Below are positions 6,646 through 15,719 of a stretch of DNA of 57,536 bases, piece after piece; position 1 is the first letter of the stretch, and each line of letters begins with the position of its first letter. The position numbers and the translations under genes were made by a program. The DNA is taken from contig NZ_LTBA01000003.1 of the NCBI RefSeq assembly GCF_001594005.1, positions 1 through 57,536 on the forward strand. Direction: 5' to 3'. The notes beneath the pieces are model-generated. The model was not told the origin of the DNA. It ran no database searches and saw only the letters and a list, made by a program, of their open reading frames with translations. Source of the stretch: Clostridium tepidiprofundi DSM 19306. Its GTDB lineage: Bacteria; Bacillota; Clostridia; Clostridiales; Clostridiaceae.

Positions 6646-8403
6646 TTATATAGCATCCGTGTTTCCACTATATACTAATCCCCTAGATGCTTCCAGAGTA
6701 ATAAATGTTCCTGTCTTTATTATTTTACAAGCTCCTTCTGCACCATAAATAATAGGCGTATCAGTTGCTGTACATTCAATAAATACACTTGCATCAACCT
6801 TATCTGCTTCAACAATAATTCCTGAAGCTTTTTGAATCAAGTCAATGTACTCCTTATCCATCTTATCAACTACTAATATATCTCCTTCTTCAAGAATGTC
6901 ATATGCATCTTTACAATTTCTTGCAACTTTAACAGTACCAGTTGCAATATTATGACCTATTCCTTTTCCTTGTACAAGCACATCTCCAACTATGTGAACC
7001 TTAATCATGTTTGTACTTCCAACATAATTAACAGGTATACCTGCTGCTATTACTACTAAATCACCTTTGTTTACTAAACCAGCATCTGTAGCCTTTTCTA
7101 CAGATCTATCTATCAATTCATCAGTAGTTTCAGCCTTTGGAGAACATAGTGGGAATACTCCCCAATTTAACGCTAATTTTCTTGCAACTTTTTCGTAAGG
7201 TGTTATAGCAATTATTCCACATTCTGGTCTATACTTCGATACGTTCTTAGCAGTACTTCCACTTTGAGTAGCAGTAATAATTGCAGCTGCATTCAATTCC
7301 TGTGCAGTAGAACATACTGCTAAACTTATCGCATCTGGTACTGTTTTCATACGATTAGATGACCTTTTTTGCAACATTGCAGTATAATTTAATGATTCCT
7401 CTGCTCTTTTCGCAATTCTTGCCATTGTCTTAACAGCTTCAATAGGATATTTACCATTCGCTGTCTCTCCGCTTAACATTATTGCATCAGTACCATCAAA
7501 TATAGCATTTGCAACATCTGATGCTTCCGCTCTAGTTGGTCTAGGATTTCTTATCATTGAATCAAGCATTTGAGTAGCTGTAATAACAGGCTTACCTGCA
7601 ACATTACACTTTTGAATAATCATTTTCTGCACAAGAGGAACTTCCTCTGTCGGAATTTCTACACCCAAATCTCCTCTTGCTACCATGATACCATCAGAAA
7701 GCTTAATTATATCATCTATATTATTAACGCCTTCTCTATTCTCGATCTTTGAAAATATTAAAACATCATGGCCTCCATTTTGAGTAAGAACTTCTCTTAT
7801 AGCTAAAACATCAGAAGCCTTTCTTATAAATGAAGCTGCTACTATATCTATACCTTGTTTTATACCAAACTTCAAGTCTTCAATGTCTTTCTCAGTTAGA
7901 GCAGGTAAATTTATTGAAACCCCAGGGACATTAACTCCTTTATGATCGCTGACAAATCCACTATTTACAATAGTACAATTTATTTTATTTCCTTCAACAC
8001 TTAAGACCTCTAGTCCTATAAGCCCATCATCAATTAAAATTCTGTCTCCTTGTTTTACATCTTTATGCAATTCATCATATGTTACTGAACATTTATGTTC
8101 ATCACCTAGTATGTCTTCTCCACAAACTATAGTAAATTTTTCTCCTTCTTTTAGTTCAACTTTTTTATCTTTAAACTTACCAGTTCTAATTTCTGGACCT
8201 TTTGTATCTAGAATAATAGCGATATGTCTATCCATTTCTTTTCTTATTTCTTTGACTAAATTCATTCTTTCTTCATGTTCTTCGTAATCTCCATGCGAAA
8301 AATTATGTCTTGAAGCATTCATTCCTTCTTTTATTAGTTCCCTTATAGTATCTTTATCTCCACTTGCAGGTCCAAGTGTACATATAATTTTAGTTTTTTT
8401 CAT
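6646..8403 (-). CDS. pyk: Pyruvate kinase with C-terminal PEP-utiliser domain
   Basis: A 585-residue pyruvate kinase, making pyruvate and ATP from phosphoenolpyruvate in the last step of glycolysis. Seen: N-terminal KTKIICTLGPASGD, the active-site signature IFSKIENREGVNN with its lysine, and GKPVITATQMLDSM. The last ~110 residues (GKGIGHNIATGTVKVA onward) are the extra PEP-utilising-like domain typical of Bacillus and Clostridium enzymes. The start is placed at the ATG at 8403 by alignment of the N-terminus. No convincing Shine-Dalgarno sequence precedes it, and a GTG three codons upstream is an alternative. A decayed repeat occupies the region between pfkA and pyk. Confidence 0.93.
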   Translation of the reverse strand: MKKTKIICTLGPASGDKDTIRELIKEGMNASRHNFSHGDYEEHEERMNLVKEIRKEMDRHIAIILDTKGPEIRTGKFKDKKVELKEGEKFTIVCGEDILGDEHKCSVTYDELHKDVKQGDRILIDDGLIGLEVLSVEGNKINCTIVNSGFVSDHKGVNVPGVSINLPALTEKDIEDLKFGIKQGIDIVAASFIRKASDVLAIREVLTQNGGHDVLIFSKIENREGVNNIDDIIKLSDGIMVARGDLGVEIPTEEVPLVQKMIIQKCNVAGKPVITATQMLDSMIRNPRPTRAEASDVANAIFDGTDAIMLSGETANGKYPIEAVKTMARIAKRAEESLNYTAMLQKRSSNRMKTVPDAISLAVCSTAQELNAAAIITATQSGSTAKNVSKYRPECGIIAITPYEKVARKLALNWGVFPLCSPKAETTDELIDRSVEKATDAGLVNKGDLVVIAAGIPVNYVGSTNMIKVHIVGDVLVQGKGIGHNIATGTVKVARNCKDAYDILEEGDILVVDKMDKEYIDLIQKASGIIVEADKVDASVFIECTATDTPIIYGAEGACKIIKTGTFITLEASRGLVYSGNTDAI

Positions 8404-8442
8404 ATTATTCACATGACTTATATATAGCAAGTAGCCTCTTTT

Positions 8443-8533
8443 TACCAAAGCAAAATATTATAAGTTCATATGAAGACTTTCACTTAATCTAAAGCAAAAA
8501 TCTTCAATATTTCGCTTATAAACTTTATAAAAC
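8443..8533 (-). repeat. Decayed IS200/IS605-end-like repeat (R1 copy E) upstream of pyk
   Basis: Read on minus, GTTTTATAAAG, TTGAAGATTTTTGCTTTAG, GTGAAAGTCTTC and ATTTTGCTTTGGTAAAA align in order with the fuller copies at 30635 and 33578. It is strongly diverged and lies between pfkA and pyk. Confidence 0.45.
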
Positions 8534-8603
8534 ATATATATAAGCCAATATTTCACCTACCCTTCTATTTGCGAATATCATTTTATATTTGCAAATTTTA
8601 TTT

Positions 8604-9563
8604 TTAGTATGATAATATTCTTGATAATTCATATAATTCTTCATTAACTTCAGACTTCATAGAAAGTGCCTCATCAATATCCATATCTATTATAGCTCCG
8701 TCTCTTCTTCCAACTACTCTTGAAGATTTTCCTTCTATCAATAAATCAACTGCTCTAGCCCCAAGTCTTGATGCAAGAATTCTATCGAAAGATGATGGAT
8801 GTCCTCCACGCTGAATATGTCCTAAAACAGTTGCTCTAGACTCTATTCCTGTAATTTCTTCGACCTTACTAGCAAGTTCCTTAGCTCCTCCAACTCCTTC
8901 TGCAAGTATTACAAGATTGTGCAACTTCCCTCTTCTTTTACCCTCAAGTATAGTTTTACACAAATCATTTAAATCATATCCCTTTTCTGGAATTATAACT
9001 TTTTCAGCTCCACCTGCTATACTTGAATACAATGCAATATCTCCACAGTTTCTTCCCATTACTTCAACTACACTTACTCTTTCGTGTGATGATGAAGTAT
9101 CTCTAATCTTATTTATTGCATCTAATACAGTATTTAAAGCTGTATCAAAACCAATAGTAACATCAGTATATGCTAAGTCATTATCTATCGTACCAGGAAG
9201 ACCTATAGTGGCAACTCCTAACTTTGATAATACTTGAGCTCCTTTAAATGAACCATCTCCTCCAATAATGATAAGACCATCAATACCAAACACATTTAGA
9301 ACATTTACTGCCTTTTTTCTTCCCTCTTCTGTCTTCATTTCCTCACATCTAGCAGTTTTTAATATAGTTCCTCCTCTATGTATTATGTCTGAAACGCTGT
9401 GTCTTGTCATCTCAAATATTTCTCCATTTATTAAACCAGCATATCCTCTTCTAACTCCCATAACCTTTAGTCCTTTATCAATCCCGTATCTAACCACCGC
9501 TCTTATGGCAGCATTCATTCCTGGTGCATCTCCACCACTTGTAAGTACAGCTATTTTCTTCAT
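8604..9563 (-). CDS. pfkA: ATP-dependent 6-phosphofructokinase
   Basis: A 319-residue enzyme, the usual length of bacterial PfkA. It phosphorylates fructose 6-phosphate at the committed step of glycolysis. Motifs: [16 protein letters not shown] at the N-terminus, [10 protein letters not shown] (ATP/Mg site), GLPGTIDND with the catalytic Asp, and [14 protein letters not shown]. The start ATG at 9563 follows AAAGGGGA; an in-frame ATG 8 codons upstream would overlap that site. It lies 150 bases after dnaE and about 200 bases before pyk, the standard clostridial glycolytic pair. Confidence 0.95.
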   Translation of the reverse strand: MKKIAVLTSGGDAPGMNAAIRAVVRYGIDKGLKVMGVRRGYAGLINGEIFEMTRHSVSDIIHRGGTILKTARCEEMKTEEGRKKAVNVLNVFGIDGLIIIGGDGSFKGAQVLSKLGVATIGLPGTIDNDLAYTDVTIGFDTALNTVLDAINKIRDTSSSHERVSVVEVMGRNCGDIALYSSIAGGAEKVIIPEKGYDLNDLCKTILEGKRRGKLHNLVILAEGVGGAKELASKVEEITGIESRATVLGHIQRGGHPSSFDRILASRLGARAVDLLIEGKSSRVVGRRDGAIIDMDIDEALSMKSEVNEELYELSRILSY

Positions 9564-9717
9564 TCTTCCAATCCCCTTTCGCAACAAAAACAGTGTGTCG
9601 TATATTTATCAATTTTGTATTCAATTTTAAAACATTAATCCAATGTAATCAAGTTAATTAACGATTTTTTAACAAGATTTCTAATTTTGAGTACCATTTA
9701 TTGTTTATAATGCATAA

Positions 9718-12700
9718 CTAAAGAATTTTAATACTTTCATTACCAAACCTTTTTCTAAGATAATCCATTATTTCATCTGAACCATCTACCCAAAATTCTC
9801 TCGACATTAAAAATTTCTGTCTTTCTTTTTTAGTACATAAATAAATGGGCATATTTCCATAGTGTTCAATCAATTTTGGTTTAATTTCATTGGTTGTGCC
9901 TGCTATTAATGATTTTTCTTCTATTAAAATATAAATTTTCTCAGTATTTATCTTTACAAGTGGAGATATTTCTTCAGCCAATACTTTAGGTTGCTCTTCC
10001 TCTCTAATGCTTACTCTACCCTTAATTGTAACCAATCCGTCCTCAACAACCAAGTTTTTATATCTATCTAATATCTTAGGAAACACTATTACTTCTATTG
10101 TTGAATACATATCTTCAACATCAATAAATGCCATCATATTATTGTTTTTAGTTATTTTTCTTTTTACATTTGAAATTATGCCTCCAATTATAACTCTGTC
10201 TCCATCTTCAACTTTGAGACTTCCTTCTATTAAATTCTCCTCTAAATTTTCCTCACTTAGTTTTTCTGCATTATCCACATTTATAGAAGAACTACCAACA
10301 ATATCTGATATTTTTATGTTAGTTATAAAATTTAATGTTGACTCATATTCCTCAAGTGGGTGACCCGAAATATATAATCCAGTCATCTCTTTTTCCATCG
10401 CAAGCAAATACTTTTTATCAAATTCCTTAATATTAGGATACTCAATTTGAAAATTATTATAATCTTTTTCAGCATCATCAAACAAACTTATCTGTCCTTT
10501 TATATTTCTCTTTCTATCATTGTGAATTCCATCTAATATATTTTCAAAAACCGAAAGAAGTTGCGAACGATATACTTTAAAGCAATCAAAAGCACCTGAT
10601 TTTATTAAGCTTTCAACTGTTCTTTTATTTATAGATGAAGTATCAATCTTATTGCAAAATTCAATAAAATTGCTAAATTCACCATTATAAATTCGTGTTT
10701 TAACTATACTTTCTGCAACATTCTCCCCTACATTTTTAATTGCAGAAAGTCCAAATCTTATACAGTTATTATCTTTATTGTTTTCAACTGTAAATCTTGA
10801 AAAACTTTTGTTTATATCAGGTGGTAACACTTGAATACCTAATTTCTCTGCAAAGTGAATATAAAAAGCAACTTTTTCACTGCTTCCTTTTACGCTATTT
10901 AACATTGCTGCTATATATTCCGTTGGATAGTATTTCATTAAGTATGCTGTTTGAAACGCAACAACCGCATATGCCGCAGCATGAGATTTATTAAATGCAT
11001 ATGAAGCAAAATCCATCATGGAATCATAAATCTTATTTGCCACTTCAGCACTTATTCCATTTCTAACACACCCTGGAACAATAACTTTACCGTTTTCATC
11101 TACAATTCCATATATAAAATTTTTCCTTTCTTCTTCCATAACTTTATGCTTTTTTTTAGACATGGCACGTCTTACAAGATCAGATCTACCCATAGAATAT
11201 CCTGCTAAGTCCCTAACAATTTGCATTACCTGTTCTTGATATACCATACATCCATAAGTTACATTTAATATATGTTCAAGTTCAGGTGTTTCGTATTCTA
11301 TGTCATCTGGATTTCTTTTATTTTTTAAATATCTTGGAATTTCAGCCATAGGTCCAGGTCTATATAAACTTATTCCTGCAATTATATCTTCAAGATTATC
11401 TGGTTTAAGTTCTTTCATAAATGAAGTCATTCCTGCAGACTCAAGTTGAAATATCCCTGCTGTTTTTCCTTCTCCAATCATTCTGTAAATATTCTTATCG
11501 TCATAATCTATTTCATCTATATTTATATGTATACCTCTCGTTTTTTCAATTATTTCAACTGCATCTCTTATAACGGTAAGCGTTCTAAGTCCCAAGAAAT
11601 CCATCTTTAAAAGTCCTAATTCTTCTAACGTTACCATATCAAATTGTGCAACTATGCTTTCTTCATTTTTAAAAAGAGGCACATAATTAACGAGTGGCTG
11701 TGATGCAATTACAACTCCAGCAGCATGAGTAGAAGTATGCCTTGGAAGTCCTTCTAAAGTTCTTGCAACATCAATTAATTCCTGAACTCTCTCATCATCA
11801 TCATAAATACTTTTCAATTCTTGATTCATATCAAGTGCTTTATCTATTGTAATGTTAAGAACACTTGGTATCATCTTTGCTATCTTATCTACTTCAGCAT
11901 AGCTATAATCCATTGCTCTTCCTACATCCCTTATACATGCTCTTGCAGCCATAGTTCCAAATGTAATTATTTGAGATACATTTTGCTCTCCATATTTTCT
12001 AACAACATAATCTATAACTTCTTGACGCCTCTCATAGCAAAAATCACTATCTATATCTGGCATAGAAACTCTTTCAGGATTTAGAAACCTTTCAAATATT
12101 AATGAATACTTAATTGGATCTATTTTAGTGATTCCTAATGTATATGCAACTAAAGAACCTGCACCAGAACCTCTCCCCGGTCCTGTCATTATACCATTCT
12201 CCTTTGAAAATCTCATAAAATCCCAAACAATTAAAAAATAATCTACATATCCCATCTGATTAATAACGCTAAGCTCATATTCCAGCCTATCTCTTAACTC
12301 ATTAGTTATTTCTGTGTATCTTTCATTGAGTCCTTTGTAACATAATTCCTTTAAATATTCATAAGAATCAATTCCCTCTTCTAACGGAAACTTAGGCAAC
12401 TTTGAAACATGAAACTCATAATCAAAATTGCACTCTTCAGCTATTTTTACTGTATTTGAAATTGCCTCTGGCACATATCCAAATATTTTTTTCATTTCTT
12501 CTGGTGATTTTAAGTAAAATTCTTCACTTGGAAATTTCATTCTTTTTTCATCTTGCATTGTTTTACCAGTTTGTATACACAAAAGTATTTCATGAGCTTT
12601 AGCATCACTTTTATTTATATAGTGAACATCATTAGTAGCAATTAAAGGTATACCCGTCTCTTTTGAAAGCTCTATTAATTTTTCATTAACAATAAGCTGT

Positions 12701-13245
12701 TCATTAATATTGTGGTACTGTAATTCAAGATAAAAACCATCTCTAAATATATCTTTATATAGCAATGCTGTTCTCTTAGCTTTATCTATATTACCCTCAA
12801 GTATGTATTTTTGAATTTCGCCCCCTAAGCATGCACTTGAAGCAATGAGTCCTTCACTATGTTTTTTCAAATATTCATAATCAACTCTAGGCTTATAGTA
12901 AAATCCATCTATTGAAGCTTTTGATACTATATTCATTAAATTTTGATAACCATTATTATTTTTAACTAGTAGAACCAAATGATATATCTCGTTATCTCTA
13001 TCCTGTTTCTTTATATACATTGATTTTGGTACTACATATATTTCACAACCAATAATAGGTTTTATACCTTGTGCAACTGCCTCTTTGTAGAATTGAACAC
13101 ATCCAAACATATTGCCATGATCAGTAATGGCTACACTTTTCATTCCAAGTTCCTTAACTCTTTTTATAATATCTTTTATTTTGCCTGAACCATCTAGCAA
13201 ACTATATTCCGTATGCATATGCAAATGAACAAATTCGCCTTCCAT
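9718..13245 (-). CDS. dnaE: DNA polymerase III alpha subunit, DnaE type
   Basis: A 1175-residue polymerase. An N-terminal PHP domain starts with FVHLHMHTEYSLLDG. The catalytic palm contains GPGRGSGAGSLVAY and the metal-binding PDIDSDF. The finger region includes SYAFNKSHAAAYA. Tandem helix-hairpin-helix and a C-terminal OB fold (GGIISNVKRKIT ... MMAFIDVEDMYSTIEV) follow. Firmicutes usually carry PolC as the main replicase, with DnaE extending primers on the lagging strand. The start ATG at 13245 follows AGAGGAT; an upstream in-frame ATG at 13284 has no site. It heads the dnaE-pfkA-pyk group. Confidence 0.94.
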   Translation of the reverse strand: MEGEFVHLHMHTEYSLLDGSGKIKDIIKRVKELGMKSVAITDHGNMFGCVQFYKEAVAQGIKPIIGCEIYVVPKSMYIKKQDRDNEIYHLVLLVKNNNGYQNLMNIVSKASIDGFYYKPRVDYEYLKKHSEGLIASSACLGGEIQKYILEGNIDKAKRTALLYKDIFRDGFYLELQYHNINEQLIVNEKLIELSKETGIPLIATNDVHYINKSDAKAHEILLCIQTGKTMQDEKRMKFPSEEFYLKSPEEMKKIFGYVPEAISNTVKIAEECNFDYEFHVSKLPKFPLEEGIDSYEYLKELCYKGLNERYTEITNELRDRLEYELSVINQMGYVDYFLIVWDFMRFSKENGIMTGPGRGSGAGSLVAYTLGITKIDPIKYSLIFERFLNPERVSMPDIDSDFCYERRQEVIDYVVRKYGEQNVSQIITFGTMAARACIRDVGRAMDYSYAEVDKIAKMIPSVLNITIDKALDMNQELKSIYDDDERVQELIDVARTLEGLPRHTSTHAAGVVIASQPLVNYVPLFKNEESIVAQFDMVTLEELGLLKMDFLGLRTLTVIRDAVEIIEKTRGIHINIDEIDYDDKNIYRMIGEGKTAGIFQLESAGMTSFMKELKPDNLEDIIAGISLYRPGPMAEIPRYLKNKRNPDDIEYETPELEHILNVTYGCMVYQEQVMQIVRDLAGYSMGRSDLVRRAMSKKKHKVMEEERKNFIYGIVDENGKVIVPGCVRNGISAEVANKIYDSMMDFASYAFNKSHAAAYAVVAFQTAYLMKYYPTEYIAAMLNSVKGSSEKVAFYIHFAEKLGIQVLPPDINKSFSRFTVENNKDNNCIRFGLSAIKNVGENVAESIVKTRIYNGEFSNFIEFCNKIDTSSINKRTVESLIKSGAFDCFKVYRSQLLSVFENILDGIHNDRKRNIKGQISLFDDAEKDYNNFQIEYPNIKEFDKKYLLAMEKEMTGLYISGHPLEEYESTLNFITNIKISDIVGSSSINVDNAEKLSEENLEENLIEGSLKVEDGDRVIIGGIISNVKRKITKNNNMMAFIDVEDMYSTIEVIVFPKILDRYKNLVVEDGLVTIKGRVSIREEEQPKVLAEEISPLVKINTEKIYILIEEKSLIAGTTNEIKPKLIEHYGNMPIYLCTKKERQKFLMSREFWVDGSDEIMDYLRKRFGNESIKIL

Positions 13246-13344
13246 ATTGCACATCCTCTCTAGAAAATGTTTATACTTCTTCACTCGTTGATATTAGCTT
13301 TATTATACTACAAAATACAAAAAACTTATAATTTTAATATTAAT

Positions 13345-13475
13345 CTTCAATTCGTAATATGCAATATAAATATTTAATATCATATATTTTTTAGTAATAT
13401 TCACTATAAAAATCTCTGCATACTGCATTTTTTTGTTGTAATATGTATGATAAAAATCTAAATTACGAATTGAAG
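13345..13475 (+). mobile_element. 131-bp MITE-like element (R2 copy 1) with 8-bp target duplication
   Basis: Ends are CTTCAATTCGTAAT and its exact reverse complement ATTACGAATTGAAG. It is flanked on both sides by ATATTAAT (13337-13344 and 13476-13483), an 8-bp target site duplication. It has no coding capacity. It is nearly identical to the copy at 18724-18854 and lies between dnaE and the rubrerythrin gene. A full-length autonomous partner is not in this window. Confidence 0.9.
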
Positions 13476-13531
13476 ATATTAATATTTATATAATACATAA
13501 CGATAAAATTATTAAAATATTTCAAATAAGT

Positions 13532-13560
13532 TTGACAAATAATAATTACTATTGTATAAT
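13532..13560 (+). promoter_or_regulatory. Consensus sigma-A promoter of the reverse rubrerythrin gene
   Basis: TTGACA (13532-13537) and TATAAT (13555-13560) with exactly 17 bases between, about 65 bases before the start codon. ATTGT and ACAAT flank the -10 as a small inverted repeat that could be an operator. PerR control of such genes is known in Clostridium, but no clear PerR box was recognised here. Confidence 0.85.
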
Positions 13561-13625
13561 AACAATTGTCGATAGATAATTTATTTGAAAATAAATAATA
13601 TAATATATATTTAGGAGGAATTGTT

Positions 13626-14177
13626 ATGAAGAAATTTGTATGTAAGGTATGTGGATATGTTCACGAAGGAGAAGAAGCTCCAGAAGTTTGTCCTGTATGT
13701 GGAGCTGGTAAAGATGCATTTGTTGAAAAAACTGAAGATGATTTTGCTTGGGCTGATGAACATAGAGTAGGTATTGCAAAAGACGCTGATGCTAAAGTTC
13801 TTGAAGAATTAAGAGCTAATTTTACTGGAGAATGTACTGAAGTGGGTATGTATCTAGCAATGAGTAGACAGGCCGACAGAGAAGGTTTTCCTGAAATTGC
13901 AGAAGCATATAAGAGAATCGCTTGGGAAGAAGCTGAACATGCTGCTAAATTCGCTGAGTTGCTTGGAGAAGTTGTAACAGATAGCACTAAGAAAAATCTT
14001 GAAATGAGAGTCGCTGCTGAGCATGGTGCTTGTCAAGGTAAAAAAGATTTAGCTACTTTAGCTAAAAAATTAAACTACGATGCTATACACGATACAGTAC
14101 ATGAAATGGCTAAGGATGAAGCTAGACATGGTTCTGCATTTAGAGGTCTTTTAAAAAGATATTTTGATACAAAATAA
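13626..14177 (+). CDS. Reverse rubrerythrin
   Basis: A 183-residue protein with the domain order reversed from classical rubrerythrin: an N-terminal rubredoxin domain (CKVCGY and CPVCGA, residues about 6-30) followed by a four-helix ferritin-like di-iron domain with ExxH-type ligands ([21 protein letters not shown]). Such proteins reduce H2O2 and O2 using electrons from NADH via rubredoxin oxidoreductases in clostridia. AGGAGG lies just before the ATG. It is monocistronic, on the strand opposite to its neighbours, with a perfect sigma-A promoter, which suggests strong expression. Its flanks carry two R2 elements, so local insertion is possible. Confidence 0.92.
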   Translation: MKKFVCKVCGYVHEGEEAPEVCPVCGAGKDAFVEKTEDDFAWADEHRVGIAKDADAKVLEELRANFTGECTEVGMYLAMSRQADREGFPEIAEAYKRIAWEEAEHAAKFAELLGEVVTDSTKKNLEMRVAAEHGACQGKKDLATLAKKLNYDAIHDTVHEMAKDEARHGSAFRGLLKRYFDTK

Positions 14178-14258
14178 TACTATCAAATTTATAGTTTTTG
14201 ATACTGAATTGAACAATGGCTTTATAACTATTAAAACATGAAATAATTATATTCAAGT

Positions 14259-14292
14259 AAAGGAAATGTATACACTGTATATATTTCCTTTG
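14259..14292 (+). terminator. Probable terminator after reverse rubrerythrin
   Basis: AAAGGAAAT and ATTTCCTTT pair around TATA-CACTG-TATA to give a stem of about 13 bp with one interruption, followed by a T-rich stretch (TGTTTATTTC). Confidence 0.6.
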
Positions 14293-14329
14293 TTTATTTC
14301 TCGAAATTTACTTTTAAAGCACTCAAATG

Positions 14330-14459
14330 TTCAATTGATATTTTGATTTTTATCATGTATATTACAACAAAAAATACAGCATATAGAGAATTTTATAGTG
14401 AATATTACAACAAAATATATGTATATTAAATATAAATATCGCATATTACGAATTCAAAG
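14330..14459 (-). mobile_element. Diverged R2 MITE copy 3, inverted
   Basis: Read on minus the body matches the 13345 and 18724 copies across about 110 bp, and the end ATTACGAATT is kept on the plus-strand right side. The other end is changed to GTTCAATTGAT. No 8-bp duplication is seen. Instead a ~28-bp direct repeat (AAAGCA ... AAATGTTCAATTGATATTT) occurs at 14316-14343 and 14456-14483. Confidence 0.65.
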
Positions 14460-14538
14460 CAATAAAATGTTCAATTGATATTTGCATACTAATAATGTTA
14501 GAATATACAGTGAATAAACAAACGATTTGGAGGTATAT

Positions 14539-15084
14539 ATGGAAAAATTTTTTCAACTATTTATTACATTTTTTAAGATAGGTGCATTCACACTAGGTGG
14601 CGGATATGCTATGGTACCTCTGATTGAAAATGAAGTAGTAGATAAAAAAAATTGGATTGAAAAACAAGATTTTTTGGATATGCTTGCTTTAGCTCAATCA
14701 TCACCTGGACCAATAGCTGTTAACACTGCGGTATTTGTCGGATATAAAGTGGGTGGATATATTGGCTGCATATTTACCATTTTAGGTGCAATATTACCAT
14801 CTTTTTTCATAATTTTATTAATCGCCAATTTTTTTGTGGAAATCAAAGACAACCCTGCTGTCGAAAAAGCATTTAAGGGTATAAGACCTGCTGTTGTTGC
14901 ACTTATTGCTGCTCCTGTTTTGAGGCTTTCTAAGAATACTAAAATAAATAGAAAAACCGTTATGATTCCAATAGTTGCAGCTTTATTAGTAGCTTTCGCT
15001 GAAATTACTCCTATTATTATAATAGTAGTTGCCGCTGTTTGCGGAATATTATATGGAAAATTTAAGAGGGGGAAAATTAAATGA
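14539..15084 (+). CDS. chrA: Chromate transporter family protein, first half-size subunit
   Basis: A 181-residue membrane protein of the short-chain CHR family. It shows the family signature FKIGAFTLGGGYAMVPLIENEV near the N-terminus and AQSSPGPIAVNTAVFVGYKV, with 5-6 hydrophobic segments. Short CHR proteins are encoded as adjacent pairs that insert in opposite orientations and act together; the best-known substrate is chromate, taken out of the cell. The ATG at 14539 is chosen because GGAGG ends 6 bases before it. Its stop overlaps the start of the second subunit by 4 bases (ATGA), so the pair is translationally coupled. The true substrate is uncertain. Confidence 0.85.
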   Translation: MEKFFQLFITFFKIGAFTLGGGYAMVPLIENEVVDKKNWIEKQDFLDMLALAQSSPGPIAVNTAVFVGYKVGGYIGCIFTILGAILPSFFIILLIANFFVEIKDNPAVEKAFKGIRPAVVALIAAPVLRLSKNTKINRKTVMIPIVAALLVAFAEITPIIIIVVAAVCGILYGKFKRGKIK

Positions 15085-15599
15085 TTTTTTTTGAGATATT
15101 TATTGTGTTTTTTAAAATAGGATTGTTTAGCTTTGGCGGAGGATATGCCATGCTCCCTCTTATTCAACGTGAAGTGGTATCAATACATAACTGGGTTTCA
15201 CCAAAAGAATTTATAGACATAGTAGCAATATCACAAGTTACTCCAGGACCAATTGCAATAAATTCTGCCACATACGTTGGTTTTAAAACATTGGGTATTC
15301 CTGGTTCACTAGCTGCTACTTTAGGCGTTTCACTTCCTTCAATAATTATAATGCTAATATTTTGCAAATTCTTTTTTAAATTTAAAGATAACAAGTTAGT
15401 TGAAGATGCCTTTACTGGCTTGAGACCTGCTACTATAGGTTTAATAGCAGCGGCTGCTGTTCTAGTTGCCAAAAATGCATTTATTGATTATAAAAGCGTA
15501 GTAATTTTTGTAGTAGCTTTTATTTCTTCATATAAATTTAAGCTTGATCCTATTCTCATGACAGTTTTGGCTGGAATTGCTGGATTTTTGCTATATTAG
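15081..15599 (+). CDS. chrA: Chromate transporter family protein, second half-size subunit
   Basis: A 172-residue partner of the preceding gene. It has the same signature (FFKIGLFSFGGGYAMLPLIQREV, then SQVTPGPIAINSATYVGFKT) and several membrane segments. The two proteins are related along most of their length, consistent with an old tandem duplication. It starts at the ATG overlapping the first subunit's stop, with GAGGGG just upstream. A hairpin shared with the convergent whiA gene follows. Confidence 0.85.
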   Translation: MIFFEIFIVFFKIGLFSFGGGYAMLPLIQREVVSIHNWVSPKEFIDIVAISQVTPGPIAINSATYVGFKTLGIPGSLAATLGVSLPSIIIMLIFCKFFFKFKDNKLVEDAFTGLRPATIGLIAAAAVLVAKNAFIDYKSVVIFVVAFISSYKFKLDPILMTVLAGIAGFLLY

Positions 15600-15684
15600 T
15601 TGCTATATTAGTACTAGTAAAATCGACAATAACAATATTGTCCACAGAAAAATTCCAAACAATTCACATAATCCACATAAAAAG

Positions 15685-15719
15685 AATTAAAAGCTTGGCA
15701 TAACATCAAGCTTTTAATT
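15685..15719. terminator. Bidirectional terminator between chrA pair and whiA
   Basis: A perfect 13-bp inverted repeat (AATTAAAAGCTTG / CAAGCTTTTAATT, 9-base loop). On minus it includes the whiA stop codon and runs into CTTTTTATG; on plus it closes the chrA operon. Confidence 0.8.

Noticed and set aside
8917-9630. Plus-strand reading frames opposite pfkA
   Set aside because: Codon content mirrors the minus-strand pfkA gene, which has complete family motifs; no ribosome binding sites.
13345-13475. Interpretation of the R2 element as a terminator or attenuator
   Set aside because: The exact 8-bp flanking duplications and a near-identical second copy elsewhere show it is an inserted element.
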